Assembly: GCA_020466095.1 (NCBI GenBank)
Contig: CM035806.1
Location: forward strand, 166,328,871 to 166,392,870
Source: Chlorops oryzae
Lineage: Eukaryota; Arthropoda; Insecta; Diptera; Chloropidae
DNA: 64,000 nt
Direction of reading: 5' to 3'
The notes under the pieces are model-generated. The model was given only the letters and a program-made list of their open reading frames with translations. It was not told the DNA's origin and searched no databases. Shown here in pieces: positions 49,361 through 60,480 of this stretch. Position numbers and translations under genes: made by a program. Each line of letters opens with the position of its first letter. Position 1 is the first letter of the stretch.

Positions 49361-50455
49361 ACCCTGCAAGAGATTTTGAAGTTTTCTTGATTTTTCGATA
49401 GGTGGCATCTAAAAACACTGTAGGGACGACTTTTTAATGTTCTATTTCGAAAAGTCTTTGAGATATCTTTGAAAATCCTCTTTTAGTAAGCCTTTTTTTT
49501 AAATTTTATATTACGAAAACTAATTAAGATAGAAAGATGAAACAAACGTTGGCCAATTGATAATTTAACAAGGAATCTAAAAATATTTTTTTCAATTTTT
49601 ACACTGAGAAAATTTTTTCACGAAACTAAAAATAAAATTTTAGTAATTTTTTTCAGTGTATTCCCAGTTTGACGGCAATCTAAAAGTTTTTTTTAAAAAT
49701 ACCTCTAAGTATTTTCTGTCATATAAAAAAAAGTTTCATTCTAATTGGATGGAAGAACAGTGAGATTTTCAAAAAATTGCTAGTGCGTATGGATGCTCTC
49801 AGTATTGAAATGCTGCGGTAAATATGCATAAAATGCATTTTTTAATAAAAAACGCGAAAATCATCCGAAAAAGCGTGAAAAATTATGGTTTTTGTATTTA
49901 AAAATGTTATATCAAAATAAATGAAGCAGTCGTTTTGATTGCGTATACTTGATATACGTATAACATTGCTCATACGTCGGGTGAGCTGCACGTTTACCGC
50001 AGCATGTCAATACTGAGAGCATCCATATGCACTAGCAATTTTTTGAAAATTTCACTGTTCTTCCGACCAATTAGAATGAAACTTTTTTTTAAATGACAGC
50101 AAATACTTAGAGGTATTTAAAAAAAAAATTTAGATTGGCGTCAAACTGGAAATACACTGGAAAAAAATTATTAAAATGTTATTTTTAGTTTTGTGAAAAA
50201 ATTTTCTCAGTGTAAAAATTGAAAAAAAAATTTTTAGATTCCGTGTTACATTAGCAATTGGCCAACGTTTGTTTCATCTTCCTATCTTAATTATTTTTCG
50301 AGATATAAAATTTAAAATAAAAGGCTTACTAAAAGAGGATTTTCAAGGATATCTCAAGGAATTTTCGAAATAGAACATTAAAAAGTCGTCCCTACAGTGT
50401 TTTTAGATGCCACCTATCGAAAAATCAACAAAACTTCAAAATCCCTTTCAGGGTG
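49361..50455. mobile_element. 1.1-kb palindrome (foldback element) in Mrtf intron
   Basis: Arms of about 460 bp pair from CCCTGCAAGAGATTTTGAAG (left) with CTTCAAAATCCCTTTCAGGG (right) inward to CAGTATTGAAATGCTGCGG versus CCGCAGCATGTCAATACTG. Roughly 170 bp unpaired centre. No coding capacity. Confidence 0.93.
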
Positions 50456-50506
50456 GCGAATGCCTTTGCTCTACCGGCAAGACCCTTCTATTTTTTTTTT
50501 ATTTAA

Positions 50507-50740
50507 TATATCGCACACCCTCTTCTAAGGAGACACAACTCAAAATTTCTCATTTTTCAGAAAACGCAAAACAAAATGCGTCGCATTGTCCATCAAATCA
50601 AGAAGAAGGGCATTGACGGGGTTTTTTGGCCTTTTATAATAATAAAATCGGAATAGAATTTTCCGTGCAGGTATAGAGGTGAACCATGATCAAGTTCCAT
50701 ATGTTAAGTTGTGTCACCTTAGAAGAGGCTGTGCGATATA
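50507..50740. repeat. Small inverted pair between two elements
   Basis: ATATCGCACACCCTCTTCTA and TAGAAGAGGCTGTGCGATAT are near complements about 170 bp apart, with a further ACGGGG/CCCCGT pair around them. Confidence 0.7.
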
Positions 50741-50922
50741 TGCTCGTATGTATGTATATAGTAGAAATTTTAACTTTTATTAATAAAAAAAACCCCCCGT
50801 TGAAAGAGTTGGCTTGGAGGACGCTGCAAGAAATGGAAGTTTTCTTCAGATCAGTATAAAAATTCCTCGATTTTCGTGAAATTAGCAGGTTTTCAAACAA
50901 ATTCTTTGAAAGTTTTCATATA

Positions 50923-52109
50923 AGGACTGTCCAATAAATAACTAAGCATTTGCTATTTGGTTATTTATAAAAAAATCTCTATAGCAATATATTTGGTACC
51001 CTAATAAGGCATAAATATTGGAGATTCGATAAAAAAAAATCATTACAATCATTACAGTGGGTAATATGTATAAATAAGTTGGTGAAAAGATGTATTCTCA
51101 ACAAGTTAAAAAATTGGAAAAAAATTATTTGCAAATAGCTGGAAAAAATCGAAGCACCACAAAGGTACAAAAGGATCGCGAAGGAATTTCACGTATGCAC
51201 AAAAACTGTCAAATGGACCATAAACCGATACAAAACGGTTTATCAAAAGCATCAGGATCGGGTAGAAAAAGTGGTCCAGCGAACCAAGCGGTGGCCCAAA
51301 AGGATAAGCGGCTGTTTACTAAGGATCCACCAAGCACTTCGATTTGTGATATGGCAGAAAAAAAAAAAAAAACGGGAACATCGAATTCTCTTGTACAACG
51401 GTGCAAAAAATTTCACAACCTCAGACGGTACGTTAGGTCAGAAGAAAAAGACTTCATAGCTAAAAGAAGAAGGTTAGAAAATTGTGCGTAAATTTGACTG
51501 CATGTCCATGGACGATAAAACGATCTGGCAAAGCGGATTTCAAGCATTTATCTGGACACGGATATTATACTGCGGCTAAAAAGGGTGGATCATACGCTAA
51601 ACATACAAGAGAAACTTATGCGAAATTTCCAAAGAAAAGCATGGTTCGAAGTAAGGAATTTGTGAGACATCGCGCCATCTACACCGAAATTTACATCAGA
51701 GAATGTCTGGAGCAGACAGCACCAAGGTTCAGTACTATTTTGGCCGGACCTAGCAACATCTCACTACACCCATAGAAAGATGGGCCGGCAATGTCACTGT
51801 GCTATCAAAACAAGCAAATCCTCCGAATCGCCCCGAACTTCGTCCAATCGAAAAATATTGGGCTTTAATGAAAAAAAATCTCATGAAGACCAAAAAACTG
51901 CGAAAACCATCGAAATATTTCGACATAAGTGGCGTCGGTCGGCATACAATTCAGTCAATGAAACGTCGGTAAAAAACCAGATGAAGGATGTTAATCAAAA
52001 AGTTTATAATTTTCTTTAAGAGTATTTTTTAGGGCTTTTTTTTACAATGGAGAAAAAAAAAGAAAAAAGAAAAGAAAAGCAAACGGACAGTTATTTCTGG
52101 GACAGTCCT
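50923..52109 (+). mobile_element. Tc1/mariner-superfamily element, inactive
   Basis: Inverted ends AGGACTGTCC and GGACAGTCCT with similarity further in (AATAAATAACT / AGTTATTTCTG), flanked by TA at 50921-50922 and 52110-52111. It encloses a degenerate transposase. Located in the Mrtf intron, antisense to the gene. Confidence 0.93.
51090..52019 (+). pseudogene. Tc1-like transposase, frameshifted
   Basis: Pieces in different frames follow a Tc1/mariner transposase: helix-turn-helix-like AKEFHVCTKTVKWTINRYKT near 51180-51250, MDDKT near 51508 (first catalytic Asp) followed in another frame by KADFKHLSGHGYYTAAKKGG, WPDLATSHY at 51741 (second Asp), and PPNRPELRPIEKYWALMKK near 51820 (Glu at 51850). 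The second Asp and the Glu are about 103 nt apart, i.e. about 34 residues after allowing for one frameshift, close to the DD34E spacing of Tc1. At least three frame changes make it inactive. Confidence 0.9.
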
Positions 52110-53475
52110 TATACCAACGGGAACGAACCTTTCGATTCATTCGTCTAGTTATTTAGTAAGAAAGGACATGTTTGGGACGCTGCAAGAATTGAACAGACGT
52201 ATTTTTGTCATTGTGGACCTCGAGCATCACTCTTATAAGCTCTTTTTAATTGAAGCTAAAAATATAAAAAAAATGTATTGCAGCTGTTGAGGACGTTTTG
52301 AGGTCCTTGGCTGTCCTAAGATGGACAAAATTCGAAGAACTTTTTTAAAATCGAGACAATTTTCGATTAGCCGCCAGCTTGGCTTACTTTCTCCTGGATT
52401 TGTCCAAATACCTAAATTACATTTTCTCTGAATTATTAATATAAATATAAATTTAGTGAAAATTAAAAAATAACAATTTAGCTATAAGCGTTTGAGGGAA
52501 GGGACCATGAGAATCAATCTTTAACATTAACCTTGACTGTACAAATGCTGAGTCACAAATTTTATTTCCATGAAAAATAAAACTTTTTATGTGAATTAAA
52601 AGAAACAAAAAAAAAACTGCTTATCACTCTTACAACTGTGGATCAGATCCGTAAGGCCACGACCTTCGCTTAAGGCTTTGCAATTTAATGACTTGCCCGA
52701 AATGACCGTTTCTACGTTGCCATGGATGACCTTCGAAAGATTAGTGCGGCTTAAGTATTTCGGCTTGTATTTGATGTACATATATTTCAGCAAAAGTCAT
52801 TCACCAGTCTGACCTGGCCCCCTAGGCATTGAGGTGGATAATTTTGTACATATTCTAAAGCATACATACATATACAATTAGAATTTGTCCACTCACGAGA
52901 AGTTTCAATGAATATATGTTATGTATGATGCTGCTGCTTATGGTGGAGAGTCTTTTCAAATCTTCCAAAAAAGAAGAGATTTTTTGAAGTCAAGTTAATG
53001 GGAAAATGATTATAAAATGTCGGAAACTATTTTATTCATTTAATCCATTCACTTTTGCTCCTCGAAGAAGGGGGCCTGCGTAATATCATTATGGATTTTA
53101 AGTATGCAAATCAGGAAAAAGGAAAGATAATATACAGGGTGTCAGAGAGATGTGAATCAGAAGTTTTTCATTTCTGACCGAACTGAAGATAGCCGCTTAA
53201 AATGAAAATGATTAAATGACATTTAGAGCGAAGCTTTCTCTCTATATCCCCCTGTCTCACACTCTTTCTGTTTCGTTTGGTTGTTCCCAACAAATGACAA
53301 TGAAAATACCTTCTCGCTTTTATAATGTGCTAATATATCTTACACTAACTTCTGATCAGAATGAATTCAAGGAATACAAATTTCAACGAGCATAACCAAA
53401 GCCTGAGTAAGAGTGACAGAGAGATACAGTAAAACGGAAAAAAAAAACCAAAAAAAAAAAAAAAACAGTACTTAC

Positions 53476-53541
53476 GTGGTATAATTCCTTGTTCAACAAG
53501 CTGTGAGTGTGGCCGCCTAACCATTAATTTCACTTTGAGCG
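53476..53541 (-). CDS. Mrtf: Mrtf internal exon encoding RPEL motif 1
   Basis: This 66-nt exon encodes LKVKLMVRRPHSQLVEQG followed by IIP, the first RPEL (actin-binding) motif of MRTF proteins. It is bounded by CTGCAG upstream and by C|GTAAGT downstream. It enters in phase 1 (an upstream exon must supply the first base, presumably of a Ser codon) and leaves after the first base of a Pro codon. Joining it to the exon ending at 48210 reads IIPPLKTSPAIHEQCKQLER without a break, which matches the family. The start codon must lie in a further 5' exon. I could not find that exon between 53542 and 64000, so it may be short, noncoding-rich or beyond the window. Confidence 0.93.
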
Positions 53542-53739
53542 CTGCAGGATATATTGCCGTCGAGCATCAGGCATCCGCATGAGCAAAAACGTCAGCATCA
53601 ACATCAACGGCCGCATTGTTCGAAAGTCGATGTTGCACGAAAGCCATTCCCCCATAGCCATAGCCATAAAAAACCCAACCGCGCCGCAAAATGTTGAACG
53701 TTGAACGTTGTAAGATGATAAAATATGAAAAAGACAATA

Positions 53740-53740
<1 letters not shown>

Positions 53741-53785
<45 letters not shown>
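53741..53785 (+). repeat. (GA)n microsatellite
   Basis: AGAGAG tract with occasional AAAG interruptions, about 200 bp upstream of the RPEL1 exon. Confidence 0.93.
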
Positions 53786-53787
<2 letters not shown>

Positions 53788-55504
53788 TGAGGATAGGAAG
53801 AGAGAACACAATGAATAAAATATTCTTAATGAATTCTGAGGGTCATTCAAAAAAGGATCAAATTCAAGAATATCTCATTGTACCTGCAGAAAACTCTGAA
53901 GAGTAATTCAAGGCGGCGAAAGGGAAATTCGAATGTCAAATGACGAAAGAAAAGATCCTGGCGCGCTCGATTTCAATGCAAAAAAAAACATAAACCAAAT
54001 AAAGTTCGTTATATAAGTTCACACAGCAATAACTCCAATTAAAGGGATTTAAATTAAGCACTGCAGCTCGTCAGTTTCTTTTCTTTATTTAATTTTTTTA
54101 TTTTTATTATTATTATTACTTTGAGGATGTTGGTTCTTTGGAATATTAAATGACATTAACGCAGTTCGAGGAATGCGCGAAATTTTTACATCTTAATGAA
54201 TGCGGAATTTCAAGGTTAACAGCATTCGGAGGATAATTCAAATCAAGAAATGGTAGAATTTAAACCCGAACAAAAAGCAAAATAATAAATATAAAAAAAA
54301 AAAATAAAAATAAAGGAAGGATTTAAGGAAAGCACGAAAATAGCACACACCCAACAGCGTTTTGTAAGCACTTTTGATTATGGCCACACCATATAGAGAT
54401 TATCAAAGTAAAATGTTGGCGAAACAATGATAGCAAAATTATGCAATTCAACATTAAGAGAGTATTCTTGAAATCATCAAAAAGAATTCTAAATCCTGCG
54501 ATTCTCATTGCCATTAAGCCCATTTGTGTCTTGAAAAACTCGCACAGCCACATGCGTTTAAGATCTCGTCCTCCTCAAGTTTACATACAACAATCAATCC
54601 ATGCCCCAGTGTATAATTATATGCACATGCCTACATATGTATACATATGTGTGCGGCTGCCTATGTCTTCGAGCACGTTAACGTACTAAAATACATTTAT
54701 CTAACAGTGAACATACGGTCAGGTTTTTGCAAAGAGAGCACCCAGAACGGTAATGTTACTACAGCACATGACTATGAATTCAAATGGTGGCTTGGCGCGG
54801 ATGGTTCGTTTCCGTTTTGCATGCTGAGAATATAATTCTATTTGAACTGGAATGTATAACCGTTTGATAAGAAAACTTAAAATATGTGCTCAAATGTTTA
54901 CATTCCATGTACGGCATATACGGCAATAACGAACGCTTAACGCCATCGGAGGAGACTGCATCCTTTTATGCGCGTATAAAGCGACGAAGAAAGCTTTTCT
55001 CGAAAGACTTTACGAATACGAATGAATGAATGAACGACAAGGCACGGAGAAATGAATTAATTCGAATGAATTGAAAGATTAGAATACGAGAATTACTACA
55101 AGCATTCATTACTTGGGCAAATATTCGAAATTTTCTAATTAAAATCGTAACTGTTTGTTTATCTGCTATCGAGAACGAACAGCACTGCGTATACGTGATG
55201 CTGCAGCGAGCATCATTTAGCGACGTTGCGTATACGACGCGCCGCCGTCGCTCGCAAATGAAAACGAACATCGATGAATGGTTTTTTTTTTTGATTTTTG
55301 GTCATTTCTACAATTTTTTTTTTTTTTGTTTGTTTGTTATTTTTTATAAGTTTTTATTTATTTAATGTTTTTTTTTTGTTTTTTTGGCGTTCCCACCTTT
55401 TTCATGTCAAATGATGATCGTCTGACAAGCTCATATCACAATGTTTAGATGGCCTTTATGCGTACACATTTCAAATTTCTTAAGAAATACTTTCGACCGC
55501 GCCG

Positions 55505-55545
55505 CATAAAATCAATCAAAATGTTCAGTTCAGACTTCGCGGACG
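55505..55545 (+). promoter_or_regulatory. Weak candidate core promoter
   Basis: CATAAAATC at 55505, initiator-like TTCAGTT at 55524-55530 and TTCAGACT at 55529-55536, and GCGGACG at 55539-55545, which fits the fly pause-button consensus KCGRWCG. It faces away from Mrtf and no downstream gene is recognised. Confidence 0.2.
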
Positions 55546-57627
55546 GACGGTCAGTGGGCCGTTTCCGTGTTCCATTTAATAATTCTTGCCAAATTTCGTA
55601 ATACAATCGCGTTGCTGTTTAATAGACAGCCGCATAAATATCGGGATATGTGAGAATAAGCATGAACCATCGTGTGCCCACGAACGTGAGCAGACATTTG
55701 TATATATATATATACATTTATATATGAGTGTAAGAGCATTAGATATAGCTAATTTGCGGATTATCATGCTCATCACCACTAGCATTATCATCGTCATTGG
55801 AACATAGAATTTATATATTACTTTTGAAAATAATTTGAAGGTAAAGTGTGTCAAATTAAAGTGACAACTTGCTAAAAATTTCAAAAGGATTTCCTTCCAT
55901 AACACCCATCGAAATATTGGACGTGGAGAAAAAGCACTGTCTTGCGTCATGGTTAATACAAAATGAGGCTATATAATAAATCAAATTGTTATTATGAACC
56001 TTCGAATCGAATAAGAATTGTACATATATCGATTAAAATATATAGAACTAAATAGGAGATGGAAAGAGACAATCTTACGTTTGTATCATAAAGAAAAGCA
56101 ATCGCTTTCCAAATGCGCTCAATTATGATACAATCAATTGAAGATATTTACCGAAAGCCATCGAAACATTGAAAGGCTAATGTATTGAAGCATTAAAGCC
56201 TATGATTTGCTGCCTAAACGAAATTAACGAATTGCCCATGATCAATATCAATGTATGGAGCGAGGGATATAAGCACACATAATTATTATTATTAACGTAA
56301 TCGATAATGTTTATGACGTACCCAGAAACGCCCACGAAAACATATTGATGAAAATAATTGTATTCCGAAAATGAAATAAAAATAAAAATACAAATAAAAA
56401 AAAACAAAGGAAAGCAAAGGAAAGGAGAAAAAGGACGACGGACCCTTGACAAGAACAAGGAAAATCATCGGGAAAGGCCATGACTCCGTCGATGATGACG
56501 ATGATGATGATGATGATGACGGCGGCGAATATAAATGAAGTAAAGCCTCCAATATCTTCGAGACAATACGTCAATTCAAATTATATTGCTGTTTTTGCGT
56601 CGTAGTTTCCTCGACGATCAAATAACCGACCCCGACCAAAACCGGAACCAGCAAAACAAAATGAAATGAAAACATACACACACACACACATTGAATCGAA
56701 CACGAACATATTTGAAACGCATGAATCGAATGAGATGTTGTTGTGAAGTGTTGTAAGGAGAAGTCTATGCTCAATAAACGGACGGAAAGAAAAGGGCAAC
56801 ACCACTCAAAGCTTAGAAGCTTAGAATCTGCTGATAAAAGAAAAGACAAAAAAAAAAAAAAAAACAAAAGGAAATTCTGTGAAAATATGCAAACCACTGA
56901 TTGAACTCAGTTTGTGGAATGCTCTTTTAACGAAAAATGATTCGAACTTTTAAGCACTAGGATTTTGTACGTTTTAACGAAATGAAAAAATTCAAAACAT
57001 CCTTAATACACTCCCCTAAGGCTGTGGTAAATAACTTCGATCCGGCACACAGTGTCGCAAGTGCGTCGGGAAATGAGGGAAAAAAATCATAAACGAACTT
57101 TATAAACATTTCTTTTTTGCCCGAAATAGTTTCAATTAGTGTACGCCCTTAAAGTGATGCATTGTAACCAGTGTTGCCATTAACAAGAACCCATCTTCAT
57201 CTTATTACAAAAATAAAATCTTCAATTTTAAAGAATTCAAAAAAAAAAAAAAATCTTCTCGACATCAATCCAAACAAAAATCTTCTTTTGGAGAATTTGA
57301 GATAAAAAAAAAAATATATGAAAAAAGGATTAAAAAATCTTCGGTTCGAATATAATATGGTTTCCAGATTATTTCATTAAACTGAATTTAGTACCTTAAG
57401 TAGACTTTAGTAGTGAGTTTAAACTGAGTTTAGGGTATTTAAATTCAGAAATAAACTCATGAGTTTAGGCATTCGTTGCTGCAACCCTTACATTTCACTA
57501 CCTTTTTTGACAACGATGAATTTACCTGTTTGCTTCTTTTTTCAAATCTTTAGAGGTGAAATGAATTTTCGTTTGTTTTAATAATAAAAATAAATAAAAT
57601 ATCTTTCTCCCCAATTAATCTTGTTTG

Positions 57628-57692
57628 CGCCCGGATTCGAACCTCAGCCTTTCGGGTTCCAAGGCGAAGGCCTATCCACTATACCACGATAT
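57628..57692 (-). repeat. tRNA-like SINE head
   Basis: Minus strand reads CGTGGTATAGTGGATAGGCC (box A) and GAGGTTCGAATCCGGGC (box B), the best box match in the window. The stems are imperfect and the 3' side continues GCGCAAACAAG as in other copies. Confidence 0.72.
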
Positions 57693-57870
57693 CTTTTCGC
57701 TCAATCAAAGCTAACATCTAATTTAAGTTCGAACAGGCGTGTGAGCTCGTAAACTCAGAATTTACAGTCTGAAAGGGTATTTTCTAAATTCAACTTAAGG
57801 AGCTAAATTCAGATTTTAAGTTGACAGTCTGAAAGTCATATAAGTCTTCGCTTATGGCAACGCTGATTGT

Positions 57871-58828
57871 TAGAGCTCGAAATTTTAAATATGTAAAAAA
57901 AATGAAAAAAAAAAAAATGAAAAAAGTTCAAAAAAATATTCAAAAAAATTAAAAAAAATATGCAAAATATTCAAAATATTCAAAAAAAAATTTTAAAAAT
58001 GCAAAAAATCAAAATATTCAAAAAATATTCAAAAAAAATTCAATCAAAAATTCAAAAAAATTCAAATAAAAAAATGCAAAAAAATCAAAATATTCAAAAA
58101 ATATTCAAAAAAATTTTTAAAAAATATGCAAAAAATTCAAAAATGAATTTAAAAAAAAATTAAAAAAAATATGCAAAAAATTCAAAATATTAAAAAAAAA
58201 TGTTTTTTTAAATGCAAAAAATCAAAATATGCAAAAAATATTCAAAAAAATTCAAACAAAAAAATGCAAAAAAATCAAAATATTAAAAAAATATTCAAAA
58301 AAATTTTTTAAAAAATATGCAAAAAATTCAAAAATAAATTTTAAAAAAATTAAAAATATATGCAAAAAATTCAAAATATTCAAAAAAAAAAATTCAAACA
58401 AAAATGCAAAACAATCAAAATATTCAAAAAATATTCAAAAAAAAATTTTAAAAATATGCAAAAAATTCAAAATATTCAAAAAAAAATTCAAACAAAAATG
58501 CAAAAAAATCAAAATATTAAAAAAAAAATTCAAACAAAAATGCAAAAAAATCAAAATATTGAAAAAAATTCAAATAAAAATGCAAAAAATTCAAAATATT
58601 CAAAAAATGCACAGTCAAAAATTTCAAATTAGTTCGATTTAGTATGCCTATTAAAATGTTGAATTGTCAAATTAACAAAAAAAAAAGCCTACTTCAGTGA
58701 ATAAAATATTCAAAAAGCACAGTCAAATGCAAAAAATTCAAAAAAATTCAAAATATTCAATAATTTCAAATATTTCAAATATTTTAAATAATTCAAATAA
58801 TTCAAAAATATTCAAAATCCGAGCTCTA
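57871..58828. mobile_element. TAGAGCTCG hAT-like element with internal A-rich minisatellite
   Basis: Ends TAGAGCTCG and CGAGCTCTA, flanked by a perfect 8-bp duplication CTGATTGT (57863-57870 and 58829-58836). About 700 bp of the interior is an irregular array of TTCAAAAAAA, ATGCAAAAAAT and CAAAATATT words. A conserved core at 58608-58710 is shared with the copy at 27841. Confidence 0.93.
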
Positions 58829-58836
58829 CTGATTGT

Positions 58837-59898
58837 AAAAGATTTGTTAAGCAAACATTAATCAATATGTACATATAGTCGTTCTTATATGAAAAAAAAA
58901 AAAGTTGTATGATCGCGTTGGAATAGTAAAATTATGTTTCCTTATGTATAAAAAATAATTTTGTGTAAAAAAAAAATTCAAAATAAGCTGCATCTTCATA
59001 CCGCGCAAGCGGATTGAAAGCTGGAAAAACAAATTTATATGAGATTTTTCCGACTTCAATGATAAAATTTAGAATTTCTCAGCTTTAATCTCATTTTTTA
59101 AATACATTATGTTCCCAGATATTTTGGTCATAAAACTATCTTTCAAAGGAAAGCAACGAAACTACGATCGACCAAAATTTTACGGAGATATGGTCGAAGA
59201 AACTCAGACCTGAGGAATTGCTCCAAGACATGCCAAAAATGTGTTCGAACCTATCAATTTTGTAACCATTTGCAAGAAGGCATATTGCCATTTCAAAAAA
59301 ATCTTCCTTGAAGAAAATCGGTTATTTCATAAGGTTGTTATAACAATTTATATATTTATCTATTTATCGGTTTCATTTCAGAACGTGCCCTGAAAAAAAA
59401 GTCCATGAAAGTTTAAAATCCTTCTACTTGAGCTCGAACAGGAAAAAACAACGCTCAATTACGATTATAGATTTTTTAAATCGGTTCACAGAAACCAAAG
59501 TTACACGGCTTTGAAATTGGACAATTTATTATTTTTTAAATCCTGTGTTAGTTAAAAAAAAATGCCGAAAAGTATACTACATTTTTTTTTGATTCGATAA
59601 TGAGCTCATGTTTGGGAAAAATATATAGCAGGGTTGTATTCGGATTCAGAGGGAATATTATTTGACTCGAAAGCAGAGGTCGGTCAAATGGGAAATGTAA
59701 TTGTGCTAGCGAGAGTGGGGGGCGGGAGAAAAAAGGCGAAAGACAACAAAGACAATAAATAAAAGGCATAAGTAGCATAACAAGATGTTTTAATTGACAT
59801 CAAATAGTCATGAATAGATTGTCGTATATCTGTTAAAGGTATGTATGAATGTCTCTTATTCGGTTGCTCAACTCAAGTTAAGACAAGAGAGAACAAGT
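58837..59898. other. Intergenic, no gene seen
   Basis: AT-rich DNA without recognised features. Confidence 0.5.
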
Positions 59899-60480
59899 AA
59901 GGGTGTTATAGTCAGGCGAGCCTGACAATAAAATACCCGACACAGACACACATGTTCAAATAGTTTTTCATATCAAGAGATGTTTAAGGCCATTAGGGGC
60001 CCCATATACTGACTTTTGTTAAATTTCTTTATGAAAATCGCCCCTTTTCCACGCCCACTTTTACTTTTTTTTTTTTTTTTTTTTTTGCAATCCTAATCGG
60101 AGGCTTAAATATTCGGTCAAATTCTAAGTTTTATTGAAATATTTCAAAAATGTCAGATTTTGAGGCAGTTTTGGGATTTTTGTGACAGACCCTAGTACTA
60201 GAGGTACCCCTAAAAATGGTCCGATCAGGTCCATTCTCGAACTTGTTCTTACTCATGTCCCCGTGAGCACGTATACCAAATTTTGTCAAGATAGCTCAAC
60301 TCCTTCGATAAGATAACTGTATACAAACAGACAGAAGGACAGACAGACGGACAGACGGACAGACAGACAGACGGACAGACAGACAGACGGTCATGGCTAA
60401 ATCGAATCTCCTGGTGACGCTGATCATTTCAATATATATTTTGTATGTTCTATCTCGACTGGTTCTGGGTGTTACACACA
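59899..60480 (+). repeat. mini-me-like repeat with (RGAC)n block
   Basis: Begins AAGGGTGTTATAGTCAGG with hairpin-forming CAGGCGAGCCTG, then ACCCGACACAGACACAC. Toward the 3' end is a (GACA/GACG)n block at 60330-60390, followed by the conserved ATGGCTAAATCGAATCTCC core and a TATATATTTTGTA tract. A (GTCY)n block plus conserved core plus TA tract is the layout of dipteran mini-me elements. Confidence 0.8.

Larger units (their letters stand above)
48211..53475 (-). other. Mrtf: Mrtf intron between RPEL1 exon and large exon
   Basis: A 5,265-bp intron with GTAAGT at 53475-53470 and a T-run followed by GTAG at 48236-48211. It contains a piggyBac-like MITE that starts only about 50 bp from the acceptor, a tRNA-like sequence, a 1.1-kb palindrome, a smaller hairpin, and a dead Tc1/mariner element. 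The T-run of the polypyrimidine tract is unusually pure. No other coding exon was recognised in it. Confidence 0.9.
53542..57627. other. Upstream of the RPEL1 exon; no further exon identified
   Basis: Contains a GA tract (53741-53785), A-rich runs, a TGTATATATATA patch near 55698 and a GAT/GAC tract near 56495-56525. The upstream Mrtf exon supplying the first base of the RPEL1 Ser codon could be here, but no family sequence was seen. Confidence 0.5.

Noticed and set aside
53530..53850. 106-codon minus-strand ORF overlapping the RPEL1 exon edge
   Set aside because: Uses a different frame from RPEL1 and consists largely of the GA tract read as Ser/Leu.
57628..57692. Functional tRNA gene
   Set aside because: Box A and box B are good but anticodon and acceptor stems do not pair properly; a tRNA-derived repeat fits better.
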